This document shows positions 52,532-60,588 of a DNA stretch of 64,000 nucleotides, piece by piece (position 1 is the stretch's first letter; each line of letters begins with the position of its first letter). The translations under genes were made by a program, and so were the position numbers. Origin of the DNA: Nocardioides insulae DSM 17944 (GTDB lineage: Bacteria > Actinomycetota > Actinomycetes > Propionibacteriales > Nocardioidaceae); the NCBI RefSeq assembly GCF_000422825.1, contig NZ_KE383929.1:434001-498000 (forward strand). The letters run 5' to 3'. Below the pieces are notes generated by a model. The model made no database searches. It had not been told where the DNA came from and saw nothing but the letters and a program-made list of their open reading frames with translations.

Positions 52532-54310
52532 TCACGCCGTCGCCTGCCAGGGAGCGAACGCGTTGCGCACCCCTCGCAGAGCGGGGGCGAGTTCCGGATA
52601 GTGCCGGAGCAGGACGGTCGACATCGTGGTGGTGTCCAGCCAGTCCATGCCCTCGGGGGTGTAGACCTCCGGCCGGAAGTCGATCGTGTAGAAGCGGTCG
52701 CTCTTGAGCCGCCGCGACGCCATCAGGAGGAAGATCCGGAAGGCGGTGTCGCTGAAGCCGAACCCGCGCGGCAACTTCTCGCCGAACATGCCCACGGTGA
52801 GGTCGACCTTCTCCAGGTCATCGTCGTAGATCGACCTCATCCGGGCCCGCGTCTCCTCGTCCACGCCGAAATCCTCGAACCCCCGAAGCGGGCGCATGTG
52901 CAGCTGCCGGCGGAACTCGGCGTACCTCGGGACGCCGCGCTCCCGGGAGCGCAGGACGTCCAGGGCAGCGAGGTCGATGTGCTCCCCGTCGGTGCGTGCC
53001 AGCCGGTGCATGAAACGCGGGCTGTTGTGCAGTGTCACGGCGCCGGGGTGGGCGATGCCCAGGGAGTAGAACGCGTTGGCGATGCCGATCCGGTCGATGG
53101 TCTCCCGCGAGCCGAGGCCGAACAGGCTCATGAACTCGAGTTCCTCCAGGGTGCTCCCCCGCGCGGCGTCGGCCATCACGAAGTCGTCCGGGAGGAGGGG
53201 GTGCATCCGGTAGACGCTCACGAAGTCCTCGGTGATGCTGTACGGCGCCGCGTGCTGCTCGGTCTCCGAGCCGGGAATCCCGAACAGGAAGTCGCCGGTG
53301 CCGAACCGGCCGAACCGCCGGTACACCCGCTCTCCGGCGATCCCCCACCAGTTTGCCCGCATCCCGAGCTGGAGGGTCGGATGGCCGAGGATCGCCGGGG
53401 TCCACTCCACGGTGTGGATCTTCGCGATCAGGGCCGCATTGATCAGTCGGGCCTTCCCGAAGAGCTGCTCGTCGTTCCATGACGGGTAGGTCCTGGCGAG
53501 CCTCGCGCAGATGGCGTTGTGCTCGCGCATGAACACGGTGTGCATCAGCTCGAGCCCCAGCCAGAAGCCGTCGGCACCACCGGAGCTGCTCAGCAGCGCC
53601 GGGTCGACGTCGACCAGGCCGTCGGCACCGATCCGGACGGTGCCGCCCGATCCGGTGCGGATGGCCTGCTGGAACTCACGCGTGCTGCCGTACAGCTGGG
53701 AGGCGTCCCACCAGTGCGTCTCGGTGTTCAGGAACGTCTCCGTGCTGCCGTCGGGCAGCAGCCTCGCCGTGTGGTCGGGCACGGTCCTCGGCATCCGGAT
53801 CGGGTCCTCGGGCCAGTCGTCGCCGGAGGGTCGCGGGACCTCGAGGGCCCGGTCGAGCTCGGAGTGGCCGTGGCTGAACCAGTCGCGGGTCTCGAACTGC
53901 AACCAGGCTCCGGCGAGCACGTTCAGCGTGGTCGCCGGGATGAAGTCATGGCGCAGGAGGAGCTCGGTGGAGACGGTCCGCGGGTTGGGGTCCAGCAACC
54001 GGTCGCCGGTCTCGGGGCGGCCCGCCGCCACGGTGACGTTCCGGCCGAACCGGGTGCCGGCCATCCCCATCGTGGGCGACTCCAGGGAGGTCCAGGAACC
54101 GTCGACGGTGCGCACGTCCGTCACCGGCATCGGACCGGGGTCGGGGGTGGGGCCGAACCCGTCGTACAGGTTGTCCTCGCGCAGGGTCTCGCGGATTCCC
54201 AGTAACGCCAGCAGCCCGGGGTACGCCGGCAGGCGGTCCCACCCCCAACGGTGGTCGACCTTCTCCGCGACACGGGCGATCGTTCTCTGCAGAAGCGAGG
54301 GACGGTACAT
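52532..54310 (-). CDS. Haem peroxidase of the alpha-dioxygenase/cyclooxygenase superfamily
   Basis: A 592-residue protein from the ATG at 54310, with AGGGGGT before it. It aligns by motif to fatty-acid alpha-dioxygenases of the animal-peroxidase fold: DASQLYGSTREF, MREHNAICARLA, LINAALIAKIHTVEWTPAIL, LGMRANWWG, and the proximal box SVYRMHPLLPDDF with Tyr367 (radical) and His370 (haem ligand). In known alpha-dioxygenases the distal histidine sits in QFxxHDW; here the sequence is QFETRDW, with Arg142 in that place. There is no signal peptide. The expected activity would be oxygenation of fatty acids, but the changed distal residue makes this uncertain. It is divergent from the SDR-FAD-SnoaL-DyP operon. 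Confidence 0.82.
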   Translation of the reverse strand: MYRPSLLQRTIARVAEKVDHRWGWDRLPAYPGLLALLGIRETLREDNLYDGFGPTPDPGPMPVTDVRTVDGSWTSLESPTMGMAGTRFGRNVTVAAGRPETGDRLLDPNPRTVSTELLLRHDFIPATTLNVLAGAWLQFETRDWFSHGHSELDRALEVPRPSGDDWPEDPIRMPRTVPDHTARLLPDGSTETFLNTETHWWDASQLYGSTREFQQAIRTGSGGTVRIGADGLVDVDPALLSSSGGADGFWLGLELMHTVFMREHNAICARLARTYPSWNDEQLFGKARLINAALIAKIHTVEWTPAILGHPTLQLGMRANWWGIAGERVYRRFGRFGTGDFLFGIPGSETEQHAAPYSITEDFVSVYRMHPLLPDDFVMADAARGSTLEELEFMSLFGLGSRETIDRIGIANAFYSLGIAHPGAVTLHNSPRFMHRLARTDGEHIDLAALDVLRSRERGVPRYAEFRRQLHMRPLRGFEDFGVDEETRARMRSIYDDDLEKVDLTVGMFGEKLPRGFGFSDTAFRIFLLMASRRLKSDRFYTIDFRPEVYTPEGMDWLDTTTMSTVLLRHYPELAPALRGVRNAFAPWQATA

Positions 54311-54476
54311 GTGATGACCCCCTGGTCCAATCCCGATGGTGGACCCGATCCGGAGCACCTGTAAAGACCCACTGGTCCGGTCTCCCCCGCACCTGCCGGT
54401 GACTCGTTGACGGCCACCGCCGGTGGTGGAAGCGTACGTAGGAGACCTCGGGGGGAGGTCGGGCGAAGGGGGTTTC
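54311..54476. promoter_or_regulatory. Shared divergent promoter region
   Basis: 166 bases between the haem oxygenase-like gene (minus) and the SDR gene (plus). A TTGACG at 54407-54412 is a plausible -35 for the plus strand, but a matching -10 is unclear. CTGGTCC occurs twice (near 54330 and 54373) and may be a regulator half-site. Divergent control suggests that the two units are regulated together. Confidence 0.35.
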
Positions 54477-55256
54477 GTGGACATCCATGGTGCTCGCGCC
54501 CTCGTCACCGGCACGTCGGGAGGTCTCGGCGCCGTGATCGCGCGCCGGCTCCACGCCGAGGGTGCCCGCGTGGTGCTGTCCGGACGCCGGGAGTCCGCCC
54601 TGGCCGCGCTCAGCGGCGAGCTCGGTGGCGCGCCGTACGTCGTCGCCGATCTCGCCCGGCACGGCGAGGTGGTCCGGCTCGCCGATGAAGCCGGTGAGGT
54701 CGACCTGCTGGTCGCGAACGCCGGGTTGCCGGCCAACGGCGACCTCGTCGACCTGTCCGTGGACGACGTGGTGCGCGACGTCGACATCAACGTGCGCGCC
54801 ACCCTCGTGCTCGTCCGCCTGCTGCTGCCCGGCATGCTCGCCCGCGGCTCCGGCCATGTGGTCGTGATCGGGTCCCTGGCCGGCCTCGCCCCCACGCCGC
54901 GTTCCTCGGTCTACAACGCCGGCAAGTTCGCCCTGCGCGGCTTCGCCCACGCGCTGCGCGAGGAGATCCGCGGCAGCGGGGTCGGGGTGTCGCTGGTGAG
55001 CCCGACGTTCGTCTCCGGCGTGGGGATGTGGGCCGACACCGGCCAGCGGGCGGCCCATCCCGAGGTGTCACCGGAGCGGGTCGCCGAGACCTGCGTCCGC
55101 GCCGTGCGCCGGGATCGTGCCGAGATCCTGGTGGCCCCGCTGCTGCAGCGGTGGGGTGCCCGGGCCTCGACCCTCGCTCCCGGGCCGATGCAACTCCTGC
55201 TCCGCTCCTCCGTCGTCCCGCCCGAGGCGGTGGAGGCCCAGAAGTCGAAGAAGTGA
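54477..55256 (+). CDS. Short-chain dehydrogenase/reductase
   Basis: A 259-residue SDR with the cofactor motif LVTGTSGGLGAVIARRL, NAG in LLVANAGLPANG, Ser in VVIGSLAG and YxxxK in SVYNAGKFALRGF. The catalytic set is complete. The start is the GTG at 54477 behind GGGGG; a GTG at 54423 would add 18 residues. NADP preference is suggested by the basic GRRESALAAL stretch after strand 2, but this is not certain. It is the first gene of a packed operon and overlaps the FAD-linked oxidase gene by four bases. Confidence 0.9.
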   Translation: MDIHGARALVTGTSGGLGAVIARRLHAEGARVVLSGRRESALAALSGELGGAPYVVADLARHGEVVRLADEAGEVDLLVANAGLPANGDLVDLSVDDVVRDVDINVRATLVLVRLLLPGMLARGSGHVVVIGSLAGLAPTPRSSVYNAGKFALRGFAHALREEIRGSGVGVSLVSPTFVSGVGMWADTGQRAAHPEVSPERVAETCVRAVRRDRAEILVAPLLQRWGARASTLAPGPMQLLLRSSVVPPEAVEAQKSKK

Positions 55257-56653
55257 CCGTCCTCGAGAAAGCAGGCACCGAGATGACCGCAGGCCCGGTA
55301 CAGAACTGGTTCGGCAGCATCACCTCCTCGCCCCGGCAGGTGGTGGAGGTGACCTCCGTGGAGGAGATCGTGGCCGTCCTGACCGACCCCCAGCGCTACC
55401 CCGCACCGGTCCGGGCGGTGGGCTCCAACCACTCCACGACCGCCTGCGGCGTCGCCGACGACGGCACTCTGGTCGTGACCCGCAAGATGGACCGCATCCT
55501 GGAGATCGGCGAGGACACCGTGACCGTGCAGGCCGGTGCGCTCTACATCGACGTCAACTACGAGCTCAGGAAGCAGGGGCTGCAGTTCTTCGTCAACGTC
55601 GAGCTGGGCAACCTCACCATCGGCAGCGCCTGCTGCGGAGGCACCAAGGACGCCTCGATGCCCGGGGAGTTCGGCCAGATCGCGTCGTACGCCGTCGGCG
55701 TCAAGATGGTGCTGCCCGACGGATCGCTCCTCGAGGTCGACGAGAGCGACCCCGACCTGCTCCAGGCGGTCCGGTCGAGCTACGGGCTCTTCGGGATCGT
55801 GTACGAGGCGACGTTCCGGGTGCGCAAGCTGGCCGCGATGAGCCTGCGCCACGAGAAGTTCACCTTCGAGGAGTTCGCCGCGCGGCTGCCCGAACTCCAG
55901 GCCCGCGGCGACTCGATGATGATGTACATCAACCCCTTCCGGGACACCATCACCATCGAGTTCCGGCGCTATCGCGAGGCCGCGTCCACCAGCCGGCTCA
56001 GCGAGTGGCAGTGGAAGCTGCGCAACTACGTCTGGAGCCACATGGCTCCGCTCTACGGCTACCAGGTGACCCGGCTGGTCCCCTGGCGCCGGTTGAACTC
56101 CGCACTGATCGACTTCTACAACGGCCTGATCGTGTTCGCCCTGACCCGCGTGATCAAGGGCCGCTCGACCCTGCCGCAGGCCCAGCAGATCCTCTATCCG
56201 CCGGTCTCTGACAACGCGCGCTACACCTTCAGCATCTGGGCCTTCCCCGAGGAGCGGTATCTGGAGGCGCTGCGCGCCTACTACGACCTCTCCCTGGAGC
56301 ACTACCGCCGGACCGGCTACCGGATCAATCTGCTCAGCGTCGGCTACCGGATCCTGGAGGACCAGAGCTCGCTGTTCTCCTACAGTTACGACGGCACCGT
56401 GATCACCTTCGACCCGGTCTCCACCGGCAGCCACGGCTGGGACGTGTTCCTGCGTGAGTACAACACGCTGTGCAGCGACCTTGGCGGCACACCCTTGTTC
56501 AACCAGACCAACCTGCTGACCCGCAGTCAGGTCGTCGGCGCCTTCGGCGATCGGCTTGAGACCTTCGAGCGGTTCCGGGACCGCTTCGATCCCGACTGTC
56601 GACTGATGAACGGCTTCTTCCGCGAACTGCTCACCCCCGGGAGCCCGTCATGA
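55253..56653 (+). CDS. FAD-linked oxidoreductase (VAO/FAD_binding_4 family)
   Basis: A 466-residue flavoprotein. The N-terminal FAD domain has VRAVGSNHSTTACGVADD, where the His may carry a covalent flavin as in related sugar-lactone oxidases, then LGNLTIGSACCGGTKDAS and YGLFGIVYEATFRV. The long C-terminal half resembles the D-arabinono-1,4-lactone oxidase type. The GTG at 55253 overlaps the SDR stop (GTGA); an ATG at 55283 is the alternative. The substrate is unknown. Its neighbours suggest oxidation of a hydroxylated lipid or small metabolite. Confidence 0.85.
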   Translation: MTVLEKAGTEMTAGPVQNWFGSITSSPRQVVEVTSVEEIVAVLTDPQRYPAPVRAVGSNHSTTACGVADDGTLVVTRKMDRILEIGEDTVTVQAGALYIDVNYELRKQGLQFFVNVELGNLTIGSACCGGTKDASMPGEFGQIASYAVGVKMVLPDGSLLEVDESDPDLLQAVRSSYGLFGIVYEATFRVRKLAAMSLRHEKFTFEEFAARLPELQARGDSMMMYINPFRDTITIEFRRYREAASTSRLSEWQWKLRNYVWSHMAPLYGYQVTRLVPWRRLNSALIDFYNGLIVFALTRVIKGRSTLPQAQQILYPPVSDNARYTFSIWAFPEERYLEALRAYYDLSLEHYRRTGYRINLLSVGYRILEDQSSLFSYSYDGTVITFDPVSTGSHGWDVFLREYNTLCSDLGGTPLFNQTNLLTRSQVVGAFGDRLETFERFRDRFDPDCRLMNGFFRELLTPGSPS

Positions 56654-57081
56654 CCGTCGAGGAGACCCGCGCGGTCGCCCGCAGCTACTTCGATGAGCTG
56701 ACCAACAAGCAGGACGTCGACTACGCCGATCGGCTGTTCACCCAGGACATCGCCTTCCACGATCCCGCCATCGTGCCGGACGGCGTCGCGCACGGAGTCA
56801 AGGAGGTCAAGGGCTTCTTCTCGGTGTTCTTCAAGGTCTTCCCCGACGTGCACTTCCACATCGACGACTTCCTCGCCGAGGACGACAAGGCCGCGATCCG
56901 CTTCACCTGGACCGGGACCCACCGCACCGAGTTCCTCGGGATCGAGCTCAAGGAACGCCGGGTCGCCGTCCCCGGCATCGACATCTTCCACATCCGGGAC
57001 GGCCGGATCGCTGAGGTGCGGGTGGCCTTCGACCGCGGCCACCTGCTGCAGCAGCTCGGCGGCATCAACCACCCCTTCTGA
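56650..57081 (+). CDS. SnoaL-like (NTF2 fold) protein
   Basis: A 143-residue protein of the SnoaL/ester cyclase family with a four-base ATGA overlap to the upstream gene. It has the cone-shaped NTF2-like pattern: RSYFDELTNKQDVDYADRLF, FHDPAIVPDGVAHGV, FPDVHFHIDDFLAED, ATIRFTWTGTH-like strands, and VPGIDIFHIRDGRIAEVRVAFD at the end. Polyketide-cyclase relatives use His and Asp pairs in the same pocket. The role may be hydration, isomerisation or cyclisation of the pathway intermediate. Confidence 0.85.
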   Translation: MTVEETRAVARSYFDELTNKQDVDYADRLFTQDIAFHDPAIVPDGVAHGVKEVKGFFSVFFKVFPDVHFHIDDFLAEDDKAAIRFTWTGTHRTEFLGIELKERRVAVPGIDIFHIRDGRIAEVRVAFDRGHLLQQLGGINHPF

Positions 57082-57096
57082 GCGCCGGAGGTCCCG

Positions 57097-58359
57097 ATGT
57101 CGCATCAGGTCGGCCTGACCTTCACCGCCGCGGTCGCGCCCGGTCGGGAAGAGTCCCTGCGCGCCATGCTGCGGCACCTGGACCTGGACCCCGCCCACAA
57201 CGACGTCCTCCCCTTCGCGGAGCTCCCGGACGTGCACTTCGCCCGTTTCCTCGTCCTGCCGGAGGGGACCGCCGGGTTCGGGGCGACGACGCTGGTGCTC
57301 ACCGTCGACGCCGACGGACCGGCGGGCCCGCGGGTGCGCGACCTCGCCGAGGAGGTCGGAGCCGGCATCGACGCCGTCTTCGGCCACTGCGCCGGTTACC
57401 CGGCCGACCCGACGTCGCGACAGCGGAGGTCGTGGCTCGCCGCCCACCAGGAGAACTCGGAGGTCTTCTACATCCACGCGGTCGGCAGGACGCTCACCCA
57501 GATCCTGGACGAGGCGCGGTTGAGATCGGCGGTGGTGGGCTTCGTGGACGCCGAGCACGCCCGTCTCGCGGCCCTCGACGACCGGGGCGTCCGCGACGCG
57601 ATCCGGGCCTTCGTCTCCGAGACACCGGGTCTGGCCCCGGCACTGGAGCCACCGGCCGCGCCCGGGCTGCTCTTCCGTGTCCGCGAGAAGAGCCACAAGC
57701 TCGCCGTACCGGCCCTGCTCGTGGTCGGGCTCCCGATCGTGGTGCCGGCTCTGCTGCTGTGGGCGGTGGCCTTCCGCGTCCGCGAACTCCGTGAACCGGT
57801 CCCCCTCCAGGTCCTCGACCCGGACCGGCTGCGCGCGCTGAGCGACCGGGAGGACTTCGAGGTGATGAACCAGTTCACCAGCATCGCCCCCATCCGTCCC
57901 GGCCCCCTGCTGCGGATCACCTCCCAGCTCACCTTGTGGATCGGCAACTACACCGCCCGACATGTGTTCACCCGCGGCAGCCTGTCGGGGCTGACCACCG
58001 TGCACTTCGCCCGCTTCAAGCGGTTCGGGCCGCGGAGGCACCTGCTCTTCACCAGCTACTACGACGGCAGCCTGGAGAGCTACAACAACGACTTCGTCGA
58101 CCAGGTGGCCTGGGTGCTCAACGTCGTCTTCGGCCAGCAGGAGGGCTACCCGCGGACCCGGTGGATGGTGCTCGACGGTGCGCGCGACGAGCGCGGGTTC
58201 AAGGCCTTCATCCGCGGTCACCAGATCGAGACCCAGGTCTGGTACACCGCCTATCCCGATCTCGCCGCGGTGACCCTTGACCAGAACGCCCGCCTGCGCG
58301 CCGGCCTCGGGGACGACCTCGACGGGGAGGAGCTACGAGCATGGCTCGAGCTGATCTGA
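57097..58359 (+). CDS. Unrecognised internally duplicated membrane-associated protein
   Basis: A 420-residue protein with GGAGG before the ATG. The two halves resemble each other: VHFARF at 46-51 and 302-307, a beta stretch with (V/Y)DG, an (A/V)VF-G-GYP segment at about 94-102 and 344-352, an aromatic strand (FYIHAVGR and VWYTAYPDL) and a closing RLR at 141-143 and 399-401. Between them, residues 203-225 form a hydrophobic segment (LAVPALLVVGLPIVVPALL). The halves look like alpha+beta barrels of a ferredoxin-like type. No enzyme motif is recognised. It overlaps the DyP peroxidase gene by 19 bases, so it may be a partner or tether for that enzyme. Confidence 0.8.
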   Translation: MSHQVGLTFTAAVAPGREESLRAMLRHLDLDPAHNDVLPFAELPDVHFARFLVLPEGTAGFGATTLVLTVDADGPAGPRVRDLAEEVGAGIDAVFGHCAGYPADPTSRQRRSWLAAHQENSEVFYIHAVGRTLTQILDEARLRSAVVGFVDAEHARLAALDDRGVRDAIRAFVSETPGLAPALEPPAAPGLLFRVREKSHKLAVPALLVVGLPIVVPALLLWAVAFRVRELREPVPLQVLDPDRLRALSDREDFEVMNQFTSIAPIRPGPLLRITSQLTLWIGNYTARHVFTRGSLSGLTTVHFARFKRFGPRRHLLFTSYYDGSLESYNNDFVDQVAWVLNVVFGQQEGYPRTRWMVLDGARDERGFKAFIRGHQIETQVWYTAYPDLAAVTLDQNARLRAGLGDDLDGEELRAWLELI

Positions 58360-59792
58360 GGCAATTGCTGAGGTGGCCTCGCCGACCGTCCGCGCGGATC
58401 GACGTCGACGACGTCCAGGCCCTGGTCATGCAGGGGTACGGCAGGCTCCGCGGGGCGGCGTACCTGCTCCTCGAGGTGACCGACCCGATCCCCGCGCGCT
58501 CCTGGCTGGCAGCGCTGGTCGGGGAGGTCACCCTGGGCGAGCGCCGGCCGGTGGGCACCGCCACCAACGTCGCGTTCACGGCCACCGGGCTCGGCCGCCT
58601 CGGCGTCACCGACGACGTGCTCGCCGGGTTCGCACCGGAGTACGTCGAGGGCATGACCAGCGCCCACCGCACCCGACTGCTGGGCGACGCCGGTGCCGCC
58701 GCGCCCTCCGCCTGGGCGTGGGGCGGCCCGCAGGGACCCTCGGTGGACGTGCTCGTCCTGCTCTATGCCACCACCGCCGAGGAGCTCACCGGGCACGTGC
58801 AGGAGCAGCGGTCCAGGGCCACGGCGAGCGGGCTGCGCGAGGTGGCCCTCCTGGACACCGAGGACATCGGTCTGGGCGAGCACTTCGGCTTCCGCGACGG
58901 CATCTCCCAGCCGGTCCTGGCGGGCACGGGCCGGCCGAGCGGGGATCTGCACGTGGTCGCCCCGGGTGAGTTCCTGCTCGGCTATCCCAACCAGCACGGG
59001 CAGGCGCCGAGCAGCCCGACGGTCGCGGCGGACGACGACACTGCCCGGCTCCTACCCCCGGCGAAGGACGACCGGGACCGCCGCGATCTGGGCCGCAACG
59101 GCACCTACCTGGTGATGCGCACGCTGAGCCAGGACGTCGGCGCCTTCTGGAGGTACGCCGATGCCCAGACCAGGAGAGCGGACGGATCCAGCGACCCGGC
59201 CGCCCGCACCTCACTCGCCGCCAGGATGGTCGGCCGGTGGCCCAGCGGCGCTCCGCTGACCCTGAGCCCCGACCGGGACCGCCCCGAGCTCGCCGAGCAG
59301 AACGACTTCGGCTACCACGAGCACGACGCCGAGGGCTTCGCCTGCCCGATCGGCGCGCACGTACGTCGTACCCATCCCCGGGATTCGCTGCCTCCGCGGC
59401 CGGGGTCGGACACCTCGGTGGAGGTCGGCAAGGGCCACCGGCTGCTCCGCCGAGGCCGTCCCTACGGACCGCCGGTCGACCTGGGGGACGCGCTGACCGC
59501 GGAGGAAGCCGGCGACGTCAGGGGCCTGCACTTCATCGCGCTGTGCACCGACATCGCCCGCCAGTTCGAGTTCATCTCGCACACCTGGGTGCAGAACCCG
59601 CACTTCGCCGGCCTCTACGACGACTCCGACCCACTGCTCGGCGGACACACCGGTGAGGGGTCCGGGTTCACCGTCCAGCAGCGGCCGGTTCGCCGGCGGT
59701 ACGTCGAGACGCCCGCGGTCGTCACGACCCGCGGTGGCGCCTACTTCTTCCTCCCCGGCGCCCGCGCGCTGCGCTACCTCAGCGGCGGCTGA
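58341..59792 (+). CDS. DyP-type haem peroxidase
   Basis: A 483-residue dye-decolourising peroxidase. The signature GFRDGISQP places the distal Asp at about residue 186, NGTYLVMRTLSQD supplies the distal Arg at about 260, and CPIGAHVRRTHPRDS gives the proximal haem His at about 340. No Tat signal is seen at the N-terminus (MARADLRQLLRW), so it is probably cytoplasmic or membrane-held through its neighbour. Length and the C-terminal GAYFFLPGARALRYL fit the larger class of DyP proteins. It is the last gene of the oxidative operon and overlaps the duplicated-protein gene upstream. Confidence 0.93.
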   Translation: MARADLRQLLRWPRRPSARIDVDDVQALVMQGYGRLRGAAYLLLEVTDPIPARSWLAALVGEVTLGERRPVGTATNVAFTATGLGRLGVTDDVLAGFAPEYVEGMTSAHRTRLLGDAGAAAPSAWAWGGPQGPSVDVLVLLYATTAEELTGHVQEQRSRATASGLREVALLDTEDIGLGEHFGFRDGISQPVLAGTGRPSGDLHVVAPGEFLLGYPNQHGQAPSSPTVAADDDTARLLPPAKDDRDRRDLGRNGTYLVMRTLSQDVGAFWRYADAQTRRADGSSDPAARTSLAARMVGRWPSGAPLTLSPDRDRPELAEQNDFGYHEHDAEGFACPIGAHVRRTHPRDSLPPRPGSDTSVEVGKGHRLLRRGRPYGPPVDLGDALTAEEAGDVRGLHFIALCTDIARQFEFISHTWVQNPHFAGLYDDSDPLLGGHTGEGSGFTVQQRPVRRRYVETPAVVTTRGGAYFFLPGARALRYLSGG

Positions 59793-59807
59793 CCAACCCC
59801 GACCCGC

Positions 59808-60188
59808 TCAACGCGGAGCCCACCGCCGCGCCGCGACCGCGAGCGCGGTGTTGACCGCCGAGATCGCCACCGTCATCACCCCGACCCGGCGCGGCACCTC
59901 CCCGCGCAGTGCCCCGACCAGCGCAGCCGCGGTGTCGGCGCCGTGGATGACCACCGCCTCCGTGCGGGCCCGTTGGCCCTGCTCGCCGGTGAGCGCGAGC
60001 AGGTCGACGCCCAGCACGATCGTGCGTACGCCGAACATCCGGAACGCGTAGTAGGGCGAGGTCGCGTCCGGATCGGCGGAGGTGCGCCGTACCAGGAATC
60101 CCGGCGCCAGCAGGCCGAGACATCCGTTGATCAGCCGGACCGCCGCCAGTGCGCGCACGGCACCGGTCCCCAGAGTTGCTCGATCCAT
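59808..60188 (-). CDS. Small membrane protein (DUF4267-like)
   Basis: A 126-residue protein with GGAGG six bases before the ATG at 60188. Hydrophobic segments at about residues 10-28, 48-65, 80-96 and 105-122 alternate with short basic loops. AAVRLINGCLGLLAPGFLVRR, YYAFRMFGVRTIVLGVDLLAL and AAALVGALRGEVP resemble the DUF4267 group of small integral membrane proteins of unknown function. It is convergent with the DyP gene, ending 15 bases from it. Confidence 0.7.
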   Translation of the reverse strand: MDRATLGTGAVRALAAVRLINGCLGLLAPGFLVRRTSADPDATSPYYAFRMFGVRTIVLGVDLLALTGEQGQRARTEAVVIHGADTAAALVGALRGEVPRRVGVMTVAISAVNTALAVAARRWAPR

Positions 60189-60342
60189 CCGCCACCTCCA
60201 GGTCATCGTCTCCAGACAGCGACCATCGTAGGGATCCCGGACGAGGCCCCGCCAGAACTTCGCGCGAGCAACCTGCGAGGGACACTCGATCGTTCCGGCC
60301 ATGGCCTTCCCCGCGTCGGCTGCGGCGGGGATGCTTGGGGGC

Positions 60343-60579
60343 ATGACACGACGCGTCGTGGTCGGACTCATCGACAGTTCACAGCTAGCGGCTGTTCGGT
60401 CAGATCTACGGGCATTGGGGCTTACGACCGTCGAGGGTCCGCGTCCGGAGCTTCCTGATGTCCTCGTGGTCACCCCGCAGTCCGAGGATGCGGCCGAGCA
60501 GGTGGCCGAGGAGGTCCAGCGGCTCGAGGGGGTCAGTTACGCGGAGGTGGAGTCCATCTCCGAGGGCTTCATCGAGTAG
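60343..60579 (+). CDS. Small acidic protein, possible inhibitor-I9-like fold
   Basis: A 78-residue protein from the ATG at 60343 (an ATG at 60301 is also in frame). The alternating strands and helices, RRVVVGLIDSSQLAAVRSDL, DVLVVTPQSEDAAEQVAEEV and VSYAEVESISEGFIE, recall the small ferredoxin-like fold of subtilisin propeptides (inhibitor I9). There is no cysteine, and it does not look like a lanthipeptide precursor. It is convergent with the LanC-like gene, ending 9 bases from it. The ribosome site is weak. Confidence 0.5.
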   Translation: MTRRVVVGLIDSSQLAAVRSDLRALGLTTVEGPRPELPDVLVVTPQSEDAAEQVAEEVQRLEGVSYAEVESISEGFIE

Positions 60580-60588
60580 GCCGCTGTG

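Noticed and set aside
60343..60579. Small protein as a lanthipeptide precursor
   Set aside because: It has no cysteine, no Ser/Thr-rich C-terminal core, and is on the opposite strand, convergent to the operon.
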